Source of the DNA: Aureibaculum sp. 2308TA14-22
GTDB taxonomy: Bacteria > Bacteroidota > Bacteroidia > Flavobacteriales > Flavobacteriaceae
DNA: 64,000 nt
Direction: 5' to 3'
Assembly (NCBI RefSeq): GCF_040538665.1
Contig: NZ_JBEWXT010000001.1
Span: 1,390,501-1,454,500 of the forward strand
Below, in pieces: positions 10,050 to 20,058 of the stretch. Numbering within the stretch: position 1 is the first letter of the stretch; each line of letters starts with the position of its first letter. The notes below the pieces were generated by a model. That model worked only from the letters and a program-made list of their open reading frames with translations. It searched no databases and was not told the origin of the DNA. The translations under genes were made by a program, and so were the position numbers.

Positions 10050-10487
10050 ATGGCAAGAGCACAAGAAACCTTTGGTAAAAAAGAAAGAGAAAAAAAGAGA
10101 TTAAAGAAACGCGAGGAAAAGAAAAAGCGTAAAGAAGCACGTAAGGCCGGTGAAAAGAATGATACATTTATATATGTAGATGAGTTTGGACAACTTACTG
10201 ATACGCCACCAGATCCGTCAAAAAAGATAAAAGTGGATGCTGAAGATATTGTTGTTGGTGTGCCAAAAAAAGAAGAGCAAGAAGAGGAAGATCCGATAAG
10301 AAATGGAAAAGTTAACTTCTATGATGATAAAAAAGGTTTTGGTTTTATAGTAGACACTGAGAATAATGAAAAATACTTTGTTCACGTAAGTGGACTGCTT
10401 GATGATATTCAAGAAAATGATAAAGTAATTTTTGAATTAGAAAAAGGACAGAAAGGTTTAAATGCTGTTCGTGTAAAAAAACAGTAA
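10050..10487 (+). CDS. cold-shock domain protein with long basic N-terminal extension
   Basis: 145 residues. The first ~45 are extremely rich in lysine, arginine and glutamate and probably form an extended charged helix. Residues ~85-145 are a cold-shock (S1-like OB-fold) domain with RNP1-like K-G-F-G-F-I and RNP2-like Y-F-V-H-V-S-G. Such domains bind single-stranded RNA or DNA and act as RNA chaperones. The same domain without the tail occurs at 38401-38592; both end in the K-G-L-N-A-V pattern. A perfect TAnnTTTG box precedes it and a strong bidirectional terminator follows. Confidence 0.85.
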   Translation: MARAQETFGKKEREKKRLKKREEKKKRKEARKAGEKNDTFIYVDEFGQLTDTPPDPSKKIKVDAEDIVVGVPKKEEQEEEDPIRNGKVNFYDDKKGFGFIVDTENNEKYFVHVSGLLDDIQENDKVIFELEKGQKGLNAVRVKKQ

Positions 10488-10504
10488 TTTTACATTACCA
10501 CTAT

Positions 10505-10543
10505 AAAAAAATGCCTGATGATTATTTCATCAGGCATTTTTTA
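10505..10543. terminator. bidirectional intrinsic terminator
   Basis: A 10-bp perfect stem (10511-10520 with 10528-10537) is flanked by A6 on the left and T6 on the right, extending the pairing. It lies between the convergent cold-shock gene and OmpA-like gene and can terminate both. Confidence 0.9.
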
Positions 10544-10570
10544 TGCTTTTATTATTATATAATTGGCTAA

Positions 10571-11404
10571 TTATTTTTCAGCCATTAAAGCAAAGAATTT
10601 ATCGATATTTGGCATAATAACAATACGAGTTCTTCTGTTTTTTGCTCTATTTTCTCTTGAATCATTTTTAGCTAAAGGTTGGTGACTACTTCTACCTGAA
10701 GCAATTAATCTTGCTGGATCAACATCAAATTTATCTTGCATTCTTCTTACAATTGATGTAGCACGCAATACACTTAAGTCCCAATTATCTTTAATTGCAC
10801 CTGTATTAATAGTTCTAGAATCTGTGTGACCTTCAACCATTAAGTCTAAGCTAGGCTCAGATTTTAACAAATCAGCAATTTTTTGCAAAACTCCATCAGC
10901 TTTGTTGCTCATTCTGTAGCTTGCAGTTCTAAATAATAAATTGTCAGCGATAGTAATCATCACTACAGTCTCATTGATATTAATATCAACTTCACCGTTA
11001 GCATCTTCACTCAATTCGCTGCCTGCCATAGTTTTCTTCAAATTGTAAGCAACAGCCAAGTTCATTGAATCTTTCAATGTTTTTGCACCTTTAACTGCTT
11101 CTGAATCCATTTTGGCGATAGTCGCTCTCATTGATTTTTTAGCATCATTAGAGATAACACTTCCGTCAGACGTGGTTAATTTTGCATCATTATCTGCTTT
11201 TAGAGCATTAATTTTTGCATTGTAAGCGTCAACTTTTGCCTCAATTGCAGCAAACTTTGCTTCTAATTCTTCTTTAGCAACTGCCGTTTTATGCAATTCA
11301 CCTTTAATTTGGTCTCTGTCCTGTTCAAGTGCAACATATTTCTTTTTAGATACACATGCAGACAATAAAACCATTGTCAATACTAATACTGATAATTTTC
11401 TCAT
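10571..11404 (-). CDS. OmpA-family peptidoglycan-binding lipoprotein
   Basis: 277 residues. A signal peptide with lipobox L-L-S-A-C (Cys17) is followed by an alanine/lysine/glutamate-rich coiled coil (about 25-90) and a C-terminal OmpA domain (about 155-270) with V-E-G-H-T-D-S and the N-R-A-K-N-R-R-T-R-I stretch that contacts diaminopimelate. It probably tethers the outer membrane to peptidoglycan, like Pal or Lpp. It stands alone: a well-formed promoter lies at 11457-11486 and a terminator beyond its stop, suggesting a strongly expressed monocistronic gene. Confidence 0.9.
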   Translation of the reverse strand: MRKLSVLVLTMVLLSACVSKKKYVALEQDRDQIKGELHKTAVAKEELEAKFAAIEAKVDAYNAKINALKADNDAKLTTSDGSVISNDAKKSMRATIAKMDSEAVKGAKTLKDSMNLAVAYNLKKTMAGSELSEDANGEVDININETVVMITIADNLLFRTASYRMSNKADGVLQKIADLLKSEPSLDLMVEGHTDSRTINTGAIKDNWDLSVLRATSIVRRMQDKFDVDPARLIASGRSSHQPLAKNDSRENRAKNRRTRIVIMPNIDKFFALMAEK

Positions 11405-11456
11405 AATTTAGTGTTTTTAGTTTAATTTAGAGTTTAAAATGTGTTTTTTGTAGGTG

Positions 11457-11486
11457 CAAATTTATAATATTCAATGAATTAAACAA
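11457..11486 (-). promoter_or_regulatory. flavobacterial promoter of the OmpA-like gene
   Basis: On the minus strand, TTG (11486-11484), 19 bp, then TAAATTTG (11464-11457), matching TTG-N19-TAnnTTTG exactly. It leaves a ~50-base untranslated leader before the ATG at 11404. Confidence 0.8.
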
Positions 11487-11672
11487 TTATATTTTTTAAC
11501 ATTTATCAAAAACATATTAAAATTCAATATTCTGATATACAATATGTTATTACTTATAAAGTTGATAACAGGCCATTTCTCTTATTTTTTTGTCTTTTTT
11601 AAATCTTTTAATCCTTACAAATTGAGGATTGGTTGCAAATAATACATAATTTTACCTTGAATTATTTAATCC

Positions 11673-12590
11673 ATGACCAAACCAAATAAAACCATTCTTA
11701 TTGTATTGGCATTTTTTTCTATTTATGTCATTTGGGGCTCAACATATCTTTTAAATAAAATTGCTGTAACCGAACTTCCTCCTTTTAAATTGGCAGCTAT
11801 TCGATTTTTAAGTGCCAGTTTGCTTATATTTTTAATAGCCAAGCTAATGGGGATAAGTCTTACTATTAGTAGAAAGCAGTTTTTAAATACTGCCATTGCC
11901 GGTTTTTTATTTTTAACATTTGGCAATGGAGTAGTGGTGTGGGCCTTAAAATATGTTGATAGTGGTTTTGCAGCTTTAGAAATTTCTGCACAGCCACTTG
12001 TAGTATTATTACTAATGCTAATAATACAAAAGAAAAAAATTCAACCCATGTCAATCGTTGGTATTGTGTTGGGTATGATTGGAATGTACTTACTGGTAAG
12101 TCAAAAACAAATCATCAGTAATGAAAATACAATTATAGGGTTAATAATGATTTTTTCCTGTATGATAAGTTGGGGCTATGGAAGTATATTTGTTGGTAAA
12201 GCAGATTTGCCTACCAATTTTTTTGTAAACACAGGTTACCAGATGTTTACGGGCGGAATTATGCTATTGATTATGAGCTTGTTTTTTGGAGAACAATGGT
12301 CAAATCCATTAGAGTGGAGCGGTAAGGTTCAACTTTCAATGCTGATATTAATTACTTTTGGAAGTATTATCGCTTTTACTTCATTTAATTATCTATTAAA
12401 ACATGTCTCACCAGAAAAAGTGGCGACCTCTACCTATGTAAATCCAATAATTGCGTTAGCATTAGGCTGGTATTTTTTAGAAGAGCAAATTACCGTACAA
12501 TCTATTATCGCGGCTGTTATACTTTTAACCGGAGTTTATTTTATTAATACTGCTAAAAAGTTAAAGGTTTATTCCAGATTTAGGAAATAA
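11673..12590 (+). CDS. EamA/DMT family transporter
   Basis: 305 residues with about ten transmembrane helices arranged as two EamA repeats. The first repeat begins Y-V-I-W-G-S-T-Y, a typical DMT opening, and the second around W-G-Y-G-S-I-F. Members export amino acids, metabolites or drugs across the inner membrane; the substrate is not predictable. It stands alone, convergent with the S4-domain gene 18 bases beyond its stop. A weak promoter-like TAATTTTA lies about 20 bases upstream of the ATG. Confidence 0.87.
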   Translation: MTKPNKTILIVLAFFSIYVIWGSTYLLNKIAVTELPPFKLAAIRFLSASLLIFLIAKLMGISLTISRKQFLNTAIAGFLFLTFGNGVVVWALKYVDSGFAALEISAQPLVVLLLMLIIQKKKIQPMSIVGIVLGMIGMYLLVSQKQIISNENTIIGLIMIFSCMISWGYGSIFVGKADLPTNFFVNTGYQMFTGGIMLLIMSLFFGEQWSNPLEWSGKVQLSMLILITFGSIIAFTSFNYLLKHVSPEKVATSTYVNPIIALALGWYFLEEQITVQSIIAAVILLTGVYFINTAKKLKVYSRFRK

Positions 12591-12608
12591 ATATGGCCAT
12601 TAGTATTA

Positions 12609-12827
12609 TTATACAATACTTATGGTAGTGCCACTGGTTTGGACAATATCTCCTTTTATAAGTTTGTTTCTGACTCTAGTTTCTATAAGGCCATTGACCA
12701 TAACCTCTTCATTCAGAATCATAATTTTTGCATGTCCACCAGTTTGGGCAATCCCTAATACTTGGAGTAATTTATTTAAAGTAATATAAGGCTGATCAAT
12801 TCTTAATTTGAAAGTTTTTTCTTTCAT
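12609..12827 (-). CDS. S4-domain RNA-binding protein (YbcJ/RlbA-like)
   Basis: 72 residues from the ATG at 12827; an in-frame ATG six codons earlier is possible, but the family begins near M-K-E-K-T-F-K-L. Almost the whole protein is one S4 domain: I-T-L-N-K-L-L-Q-V-L-G-I, G-G-x-A-K, and V-N-G-x-x-E-T-R-x-R-x-K-L. YbcJ-like proteins are small stand-alone S4 domains associated with RNA or ribosome binding. It follows the M23/LysM gene on the same strand. Confidence 0.8.
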   Translation of the reverse strand: MKEKTFKLRIDQPYITLNKLLQVLGIAQTGGHAKIMILNEEVMVNGLIETRVRNKLIKGDIVQTSGTTISIV

Positions 12828-12848
12828 AATAACGTAGTGAAACAATTT

Positions 12849-13772
12849 TTACAATCCAATAATTAGTCTTTTACCAATTCTTAATGTAGTGGTTCTTTTA
12901 ATACCATTTGCCCTACATAAGGCAAAAATTGATACGCCATATTTTTTTGCAATTCTAGAAAGAGAATCCCCTCTCCTTATTTTATGAGTCTTTGTTTTAA
13001 CTGCTTTTAGTGATGTGGCAGCTTTAAACGTAGTAGCTACATTTATTTTACTTTTTCTTTTGGAATTGTGTAGGTGGGGGCTAGTCCATTTATTGGTAAC
13101 CCAAAACTCGTTGCTTCTTATCTTATTTTTTTTGCTAAAATCAAACAAATATTCCGGGTTTATATAGTTCCCTTTATATATAGTTTCTAAATGCAAATGA
13201 CTTCCTCTAGCATTACCGGTGATACCACCAAGTCCAAGAACCTCTCCTTTATTTATCACATCGTTTACTTTTACTAATTGCTTGGATAAATGTGCATAAA
13301 GTAACTCTAAACCATTGGAATGCCTGACTATGACCGTTCTTCCATAACCTCGATTGTAACCAACATAGCGTACCTTTCCGTCTAATATTGCTCTTAATGT
13401 ATCTCCTGTGACCAAATCGATGTCAATACCTTTATGCGGCCTTCTGTTTCTCCATCCATAACGAGATGTTACCACTTTATCAAATAAAACGGGGGATGTA
13501 AATGTACTATCGCTAAACAGTAACTGAAAGGGGACATTTTTAATAGGTATAGGGTAGGGATTAATACGCTTAGTATTCCAATTTTCAGAAATAAAAGAGT
13601 TTACACTTGAATAATCTACTATTAATTTTAGTTCAGTTTCAGTTAAAAAATCAAGATGTGTATCTATCTTTTCTTTTAAACTTGGAATGTGTATGGGGTC
13701 TATAGCTCTGTCTTGACCATAAACATTTGCTAAAGAAACAAAAATGAGGAGTAAAGGAAGTAATTTCTTCAT
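12849..13772 (-). CDS. M23 family metallopeptidase with C-terminal LysM domain
   Basis: 307 residues with a signal peptide ending near V-Y-G-Q. The LytM/M23 domain (about 100-205) keeps all zinc and catalytic positions: H-K-G-I-D-I-D (first His and Asp), Y-A-H-L and H-L-H-L-E. A C-terminal LysM (about 262-307; R-R-G-D-S-L-S-R-I-A-K-K-Y-G-V) anchors it to peptidoglycan. It should be an endopeptidase cutting wall cross-links during growth or division. The S4-domain gene lies 21 bases downstream, so the two may share a transcript. Confidence 0.9.
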   Translation of the reverse strand: MKKLLPLLLIFVSLANVYGQDRAIDPIHIPSLKEKIDTHLDFLTETELKLIVDYSSVNSFISENWNTKRINPYPIPIKNVPFQLLFSDSTFTSPVLFDKVVTSRYGWRNRRPHKGIDIDLVTGDTLRAILDGKVRYVGYNRGYGRTVIVRHSNGLELLYAHLSKQLVKVNDVINKGEVLGLGGITGNARGSHLHLETIYKGNYINPEYLFDFSKKNKIRSNEFWVTNKWTSPHLHNSKRKSKINVATTFKAATSLKAVKTKTHKIRRGDSLSRIAKKYGVSIFALCRANGIKRTTTLRIGKRLIIGL

Positions 13773-14052
13773 AAAATGAATTCTTTTAAAAACAATTGGT
13801 CATAAATTGTTTTCAAGTAACAAAAATAACCTTTTTAATTAAAAATCATGAACTTATTTTGTTATGTGGAATGCTAACTTTTTTTAACTATCACAATCTA
13901 AATGTTTTACATTAACATTTTAACGTATGTTTAACTGGTTATTTGTAAAATTTTATTTAAGTTAATGCCATAAATTTACTATTTAATAATAAAATCTTTG
14001 CACGAAGTTTGGCGTATTTATTGATATAAATGAATCATAAATTTATCAAAAA

Positions 14053-14595
14053 ATGAAATCAATTTATCTTTACTTATTCATAGCGATTCTATTACTAAGT
14101 GGTTGTGCCACTACCAAAAATATAGATGCAACCCAAATTAAAGCTGTAGTTGAAGCTCAAAATTTCAGTATAGAGTCAAACATGGCACAACCCATGGTAA
14201 CTGTGGGAATGTCTCAATTACAAAATTCGGGGTTATTGGGGCCTGAAAATTCCGCAAGCAACATAAGCCTCATTGGCAATAGTAATTTTCTAAAAATTAA
14301 TGGCGACTCTATCACGTCGCACTTGCCTTACTTTGGTGAGCGTCGCTCTAGTGCCGGATATGGTGGAGATAATGCCATTGAGTTTGAAGGAGAACTTAGT
14401 GAATATAGTGCGGTTTGGGATGATAATAAACAACGTTACACTATTACATTTAGTACTAAGAGCAATAGCGAACAGTTTGATGTACGAATGTTGCTGTATC
14501 CTAGTTTAAAAAGTTATGTAACGTTAACCAGCCCAACGAGAACTAGTATAACCTATATTGGAAAAGTGAATCAGATTAAAAATGAAGATATTTAG
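14053..14595 (+). CDS. DUF4251 family lipoprotein
   Basis: 180 residues with a signal peptide and lipobox L-L-S-G-C (Cys18). The body has the features of DUF4251: residues entering at V-E-A-Q-N-F, a central L-P-Y-F-G-E and a beta-rich C-terminus. The family is widespread in Bacteroidota, predicted to be in the periplasm or outer membrane, and has no known function. The 280 bp upstream are AT-rich and hold no convincing promoter match. The Asp-box gene follows 60 bases downstream but has its own -7 box. Confidence 0.8.
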   Translation: MKSIYLYLFIAILLLSGCATTKNIDATQIKAVVEAQNFSIESNMAQPMVTVGMSQLQNSGLLGPENSASNISLIGNSNFLKINGDSITSHLPYFGERRSSAGYGGDNAIEFEGELSEYSAVWDDNKQRYTITFSTKSNSEQFDVRMLLYPSLKSYVTLTSPTRTSITYIGKVNQIKNEDI

Positions 14596-14621
14596 TTAAA
14601 AAAATTAGTTATAATTTTTAT

Positions 14622-14629
14622 TAACTTTG
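14622..14629 (+). promoter_or_regulatory. -7 element TAACTTTG before the Asp-box protein gene
   Basis: Exact TAnnTTTG match ending 26 bases before the ATG at 14656. No TTG at the expected -33 spacing; the DNA there is A/T only. Confidence 0.45.
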
Positions 14630-14655
14630 AAATCTAACCAATCATCTAATCACCA

Positions 14656-17600
14656 ATGAAGTTTCGATTACATTTCTCTGCTATTTTTATATCGTTTTTT
14701 TTCTCAACTATTTTAATTGCCCAAGACTTTAAAGCTTTACAGTATAGAACCGTTGGACCAGAAAGAGGCGGACGTGTAACTACAGTAACTGGAACAGCTA
14801 TGTTACCTGGCACATTTTACTTAGGAGCATCTGGTGGCGGGGTATGGAAAACCGATGATTATGGAACTACATGGAACAATATTTCCGATGGATTTTTTGA
14901 CACACCATCAATCGGTGCGATTCAAGTAGCTGTTAACGACCCAAACATTGTATATGCAGGTACTGGTTCTGACGGATTGCGAAGCAACGTTATTTCTGGT
15001 AAAGGAGTTTATAAATCTATTGATGCAGGAAAAAACTGGGAGCATATTGGTCTTAGAAAAGCTGGGCAAATAGGAGCAGTTGAGATAGACCCAACTAATA
15101 ACCAAATTGTTTGGGTTGCGGCCATTGGCAATGCTTTTGGTTCTAATTCTGAACGTGGAATCTATAAAACTTTGGATGGCGGACAACACTGGAAAAAAGT
15201 ATTATTTATTTCAGATAAAGTAGGTTTTGCAGATTTAGAATTATTACCAGGAAATCCGAATATAGTCTATGCCGCTGCTTGGAAAGCAGAACGGAAACCT
15301 TGGACTATTATCTCTGGTGGAAATAAAGAAGAAGGTGGAATTTACAAATCTATTAACGGTGGTAAAGATTGGATAAAACTAGAAAATGGATTACCTAAAA
15401 ACATTATAGGTAAAATTGACTTGGCGGTAAGCCCCGTTAATTCAAGTATTTTGTATGCGGTTATTGAAGCTCCGGGTAAGGAGGGTGGTCTATACAAATC
15501 TGTCAACCAAGGAAAATCATTCAAACAAGTTTCTGATAATATTGGTTTGGTAAATAGACCTTTTTACTATACCAACATTGAATTGGATCCAACAAATCCT
15601 GATATTGTGTATTCTAATGCCAATCCACTTTTAAAATCAGTTGATGGCGGTAAATCATGGAAACGAATGAGCGTTCCCCATGGCGATAATCACGATATTT
15701 GGTTAAACCCTAACAATCCTGACTTATTAATCCAATGTAATGATGGTGGTGCAAATGTTTCTCATAATGGCGGTAAAACATGGTCAACACAATTCAACCA
15801 ACCAACTGCGGAACTCTATCAAGTAGAAGTGGACGACCAATATCCATATTGGCTTTATGCAGGCATGCAAGACAATTCATCAACCATTGGTGTCCCAAGT
15901 TTTCCTCCAAGTGCCATCCAAAACCCCGGTACAGGATGGATTATCAATTCTGGAGGATGCGAAACCGGCCCTGGTGTACCAAAACCTGGCAACCATAATA
16001 TTGTATATGCCAATTGCAAAGGAAGATTTAGTGTATTTGATAAACGCACGGGTACAGAGAAAAGTTATTATGTGGGTGCGGCAAATATTTATGGACATAA
16101 CCCCAAAGACTTGAAGTACAGGTTTCAACGTGTAGCTCCAATTCATGTCTCTCCGCACAATCCAGATGTGGTTTATCATGGTTCGCAATTTTTGCATAAA
16201 ACAGTTACTGATGGATTGAAATGGGAAACCATTTCACCTGATTTAACAGCCTTTGAAGCTGATAAACAAGTCATTTCTGGAAGCCCGATTACCCGTGATA
16301 TTACTGGTGAGGAATATTACAGCACATTATATTCCATTAGAGAATCGAAATTGAAAGAAGGCCTAATTTGGACAGGTTCAAATGACGGTATAATCTCTGT
16401 TACACAGGATGGAGGTAAAACTTGGAAAAATGTAACTCCTAAAAAAATGCCGAAAGGCGGTAGGGTAGAATCGGTTGAACCCTCTCAATTTAATCCCGCT
16501 AAAGCATATATTGCCGTAGATAGACATTTATTAGGTGATTCAAAACCATATCTTTATAAGACAGATAACTACGGCCAAAGTTGGGAGTTAATTTCAACGG
16601 AAGCTAATGGGATTCCTTCAGATTTTACCACACGCGTTTTGCGAGAAGATCCAGTTCGTGAAGGCTTATTGTATGCTGGTACGGAATTCGGAATGTTCGT
16701 TTCATTTAATGATGGCAAATCTTGGCAAAAATTCCAGCAAAATCTGCCAGTTACTCCTATAACTGACTTAAAGATTTTTAGAGGTGATTTAGTGTTAAGT
16801 ACAATGGGACGTGGTTTTTGGATATTAGACAATATTACTGCATTAAGACAGCAGGCCATTAACAATTTAAAAGATACACCAGTTTTATTTAAACCAGATA
16901 ATACGATTCGTTATCGTTATCCAAAGGTAAGCAGTAGAGCTTTTCCGCATTATCCACGGACAAGTGTAATTATTGACTATTATATTCCAAAAGGAACTAA
17001 AGGAGGCACACAACTAGAAATTTTAAATGATAAGAATGAGTCTGTTGTTATAATAGTAAGTGATAAATCACAATTAAAATCAACAGTTACAGAGGTAGAA
17101 GATATGAATTTAAGCCAGACTTTTAGGTATGTTGATACAAAATTAGAAGATAAGGAAGGGTTAAATCGATTTCGATGGAATTTACGCCAAAAAGGAGCAT
17201 GGTCAGCTAATGAGAATAGAAGTTATAAAAACGGACCTATGGTTGCTCCAGGCACGTATACCGCTAAATTAACCGTAAATGGTAAAACCTATGAGCAATC
17301 GTTTGAAATTGTTATGGATCCAAGAGTGATAAAACAGGGCATGACCAAAGCCGATATTGAGCAACAAATTGCAATGCAACAAAAAGTAATCAATTTATTA
17401 TCAGAGTCTAATAAACTTCAATCTGAACTAGAAAGTGAAGTTAAAAAAGCAAAAGGAAATCGTTTAGAGAAACTCAAATCTACATTGAAACAATTAAAAA
17501 ACGACAAAGGTGCTTACCCACAACAAATGCTGGTCTCTCAAATATCATATTTGTATTATATGATAAGTGGTGCTGACCAATTACCGGGACAAGAGGCAGA

Positions 17601-17661
17601 AAATCGTTATGCAGAATTGGTTAAACGAGTCGATACACTTAAAGCTGAAGTTGAAAATTAG
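14656..17661 (+). CDS. large secreted Asp-box (BNR/sortilin VPS10-like) beta-propeller protein
   Basis: 1001 residues with a signal peptide ending I-L-I-A-Q. At least ten Asp-box motifs of the form S/T-x-D/N-x-G-x-x-W/F are visible between about 70 and 690 (for example T-D-D-Y-G-T-T-W, S-V-D-G-G-K-S-W, T-Q-D-G-G-K-T-W), predicting one or two large beta-propellers. Residues ~745-900 look like a beta-sandwich and ~905-1000 like a coiled-coil tail. Bacterial members are annotated as VPS10/sortilin-like or glycosyl hydrolase, but no catalytic residues can be pointed to, so activity is unproven. No type IX secretion C-terminal domain is apparent. Confidence 0.85.
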   Translation: MKFRLHFSAIFISFFFSTILIAQDFKALQYRTVGPERGGRVTTVTGTAMLPGTFYLGASGGGVWKTDDYGTTWNNISDGFFDTPSIGAIQVAVNDPNIVYAGTGSDGLRSNVISGKGVYKSIDAGKNWEHIGLRKAGQIGAVEIDPTNNQIVWVAAIGNAFGSNSERGIYKTLDGGQHWKKVLFISDKVGFADLELLPGNPNIVYAAAWKAERKPWTIISGGNKEEGGIYKSINGGKDWIKLENGLPKNIIGKIDLAVSPVNSSILYAVIEAPGKEGGLYKSVNQGKSFKQVSDNIGLVNRPFYYTNIELDPTNPDIVYSNANPLLKSVDGGKSWKRMSVPHGDNHDIWLNPNNPDLLIQCNDGGANVSHNGGKTWSTQFNQPTAELYQVEVDDQYPYWLYAGMQDNSSTIGVPSFPPSAIQNPGTGWIINSGGCETGPGVPKPGNHNIVYANCKGRFSVFDKRTGTEKSYYVGAANIYGHNPKDLKYRFQRVAPIHVSPHNPDVVYHGSQFLHKTVTDGLKWETISPDLTAFEADKQVISGSPITRDITGEEYYSTLYSIRESKLKEGLIWTGSNDGIISVTQDGGKTWKNVTPKKMPKGGRVESVEPSQFNPAKAYIAVDRHLLGDSKPYLYKTDNYGQSWELISTEANGIPSDFTTRVLREDPVREGLLYAGTEFGMFVSFNDGKSWQKFQQNLPVTPITDLKIFRGDLVLSTMGRGFWILDNITALRQQAINNLKDTPVLFKPDNTIRYRYPKVSSRAFPHYPRTSVIIDYYIPKGTKGGTQLEILNDKNESVVIIVSDKSQLKSTVTEVEDMNLSQTFRYVDTKLEDKEGLNRFRWNLRQKGAWSANENRSYKNGPMVAPGTYTAKLTVNGKTYEQSFEIVMDPRVIKQGMTKADIEQQIAMQQKVINLLSESNKLQSELESEVKKAKGNRLEKLKSTLKQLKNDKGAYPQQMLVSQISYLYYMISGADQLPGQEAENRYAELVKRVDTLKAEVEN

Positions 17662-17685
17662 TATAGAATAGCTTATTGAAATTTA

Positions 17686-19878
17686 TCAAGCCAAAATACT
17701 TTCATGACCAGAGTCCTTAACGAAAAGACATGAACTATTGGTTTTAGCTGATATTTCTTTCACAAATTCAAACTTTAGGTTTTCATCCATTCCAAAAATA
17801 TTCAAATCTGCTGGAGGAACTTTATTTACTATTGTTTTAAAATCGCCAATATGAACTTCGGTCAACGTATGTGGTAATCTTGCCAAATTTATGAGATTGG
17901 CTAAAAATTCCTTGGCATTGACTTCCTCGTTTGGGTCATCTATCACGGTAATTAACCGAATTCTAGCACCCCAATTCATTTTTAATTTATAAGCAACTAA
18001 TAAAGAAAGGTCTAAGTTGCCAATGTCCCAACCCAAATTCCAATTGCCTTTTCTATCACTTACCCAAACATTGATGGAGTTACGTTGTCCCAATAACGCC
18101 GTTGGATGCGATAAATACAACAATACTCCAATTTCAAGTCGAATACACTCTTTAATTACAGGCCTTAGTTCGGTTTCATAATCGTCATGGTCCTGCATAT
18201 TCAAAAAAACGATATTTGGTTTAAAGAAAGCACCTTGCAGGGCTTGGCTCCCGTAATTGATGCCATTGGCAATCTCTGCAGTATGAATAACAGAATAGGA
18301 TGAAAACACATCTTTTTCTCTAAAAGAAGCGGAAATGCCGTCTAACTCCTTGGCCAATGTACTGGTTTCAGAATAGGGCTCAACACCCAATAATTTAATA
18401 GAACCCTTTGGTTTGGCAATATTACGTAAGAATTGAAAAGTACCTTTTAATCCGTTAACATCTCTAACGGGTACCATTAAATTAGCTTTCCACGCACGTT
18501 GTTGCATTTTTTTCATGCCCCAGGTATGTTTTGCTGCCCATTCTGCAAAGGATACAAAGAGGCCTGAACGCACATCTTCAAATTGGGCTTCTAAATTTTG
18601 TCGAGACAAATACCAATACACTCCTAAAACGATTACAATTGATAATAAACTAACCGCTGGATTTATAATAAACATAGCAAAGACGGACGAAACAAGTCCA
18701 AACCACGGCACCCATTTGCTAATTTTAAATATAGGTCTATAGCTTATTAATCCTAATCTTTGTTCAATAATTACTACAATATTAATCATGGCATAGGTAA
18801 TCAAAAAGAATAGCGTTACTAAAGGTGCTACCGCGTTTAGGTTTCTTAACAGTAAGGTTAGGAATATCAATGCCCCGGTAACCAGCATGGCATTTCTAGG
18901 TTGGCCATTTGCACTTTGACCCGACAGGAATCCCGAAAACGGAATTACCTTATGCTCTCCCATAGCGAATAATATACGCGAAGAACCTACAATTGAGGCT
19001 AAAGCCGATGAAAATGTTGCACCTAATATGCCTGCAATGATAAAAGGACCAGAAAATGCCTTTTCTACCATAATATAATAATTGCTGACCAATTCTGCTT
19101 CGGTAGCACTTCTGGCAATCCAAAAAGCAAGTACCATATAAATTACAAAACTGACTCCTATGGCCCATAGAGTACCGGTTGGAATACTGCTTTTAGGATC
19201 TTTTAATTCACCACTCATATTCGCACCTGCCATAATACCTGTGGCCGCGGGAAAAAAAACGGCAAAAACTACCCAAAAACTACTACCACTAAAATCATTT
19301 TCCGGCGATCCTTTAAAAGAACCCCAGCTTAAGGCATCACTAACTGGGTTTGTCATAGAACCTTCATAGGCAGCTATCACTATGGAAACCAAAGAGAGCA
19401 CAATAATACCCATAATAATAAATTGTGTTTTGATGGCCAGGTTGGCACTGATATAAGCAATGGAGAATAGCACTCCAAATACGATTACATCAACCAAAAA
19501 CGCATTATGTTCGGGAAAAATACCTAACCAACCTTCCCTAAAACCAAATATGTACATGGTTACGGCCAATCCTTGCGAGACATATCTAGGGATTCCCAAA
19601 CTGCCACCTACCTCAAGCCCCAATGCCTGTGAGACCAGTGCATAAGCACCGCCAGCACCGATACGAATATTTGTAGTAATGGCCGACATTGAAAGAGCTG
19701 TACATAGAGTAATTAAAAAAGAAATAATAATAATTAACCATGCTCCTAAAAGCCCTGCATTACCAACTACCCAACCTAGGCGTAAATACATAATTACACC
19801 CAAAATGGTAAGTAAAGTAGGGGTAAAGACACCTCCAAACGTGCCAAATTTCTTCATTTTTGTGGTTGGGTTTTCCAT
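17686..19878 (-). CDS. APC-superfamily permease, SLC12 (cation-chloride cotransporter)-like
   Basis: 730 residues. The N-terminal ~440 have about 12 transmembrane helices beginning with F-G-T-F-G-G-V-F-T-P, the opening seen in eukaryotic-type Na-K-Cl/K-Cl cotransporters and their bacterial relatives. G-I-M-A-G-A-N-M-S-G-E-L matches the conserved region around helix 6. The C-terminal ~280 residues form a soluble domain like the SLC12 regulatory tail. Bacterial members may carry amino acids or cations with chloride; the cargo is not established. It stands alone and converges with the Asp-box gene. Confidence 0.85.
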   Translation of the reverse strand: MENPTTKMKKFGTFGGVFTPTLLTILGVIMYLRLGWVVGNAGLLGAWLIIIISFLITLCTALSMSAITTNIRIGAGGAYALVSQALGLEVGGSLGIPRYVSQGLAVTMYIFGFREGWLGIFPEHNAFLVDVIVFGVLFSIAYISANLAIKTQFIIMGIIVLSLVSIVIAAYEGSMTNPVSDALSWGSFKGSPENDFSGSSFWVVFAVFFPAATGIMAGANMSGELKDPKSSIPTGTLWAIGVSFVIYMVLAFWIARSATEAELVSNYYIMVEKAFSGPFIIAGILGATFSSALASIVGSSRILFAMGEHKVIPFSGFLSGQSANGQPRNAMLVTGALIFLTLLLRNLNAVAPLVTLFFLITYAMINIVVIIEQRLGLISYRPIFKISKWVPWFGLVSSVFAMFIINPAVSLLSIVIVLGVYWYLSRQNLEAQFEDVRSGLFVSFAEWAAKHTWGMKKMQQRAWKANLMVPVRDVNGLKGTFQFLRNIAKPKGSIKLLGVEPYSETSTLAKELDGISASFREKDVFSSYSVIHTAEIANGINYGSQALQGAFFKPNIVFLNMQDHDDYETELRPVIKECIRLEIGVLLYLSHPTALLGQRNSINVWVSDRKGNWNLGWDIGNLDLSLLVAYKLKMNWGARIRLITVIDDPNEEVNAKEFLANLINLARLPHTLTEVHIGDFKTIVNKVPPADLNIFGMDENLKFEFVKEISAKTNSSCLFVKDSGHESILA

Positions 19879-20058
19879 GGATAAAGGTCAGTTGAATTTG
19901 TGTATTAAATTACAAATTATCTGATAATAATGTTTTTATTTTTTTAAAATTTTATTAATTAAAAAATAATCAAAACATAATGTTCGTGAGATTTTCTTTT
20001 ATTATTTGCTTCATGACATTAGAATATTAGTTAAATTTAAAAATTAAATTGAAAAACG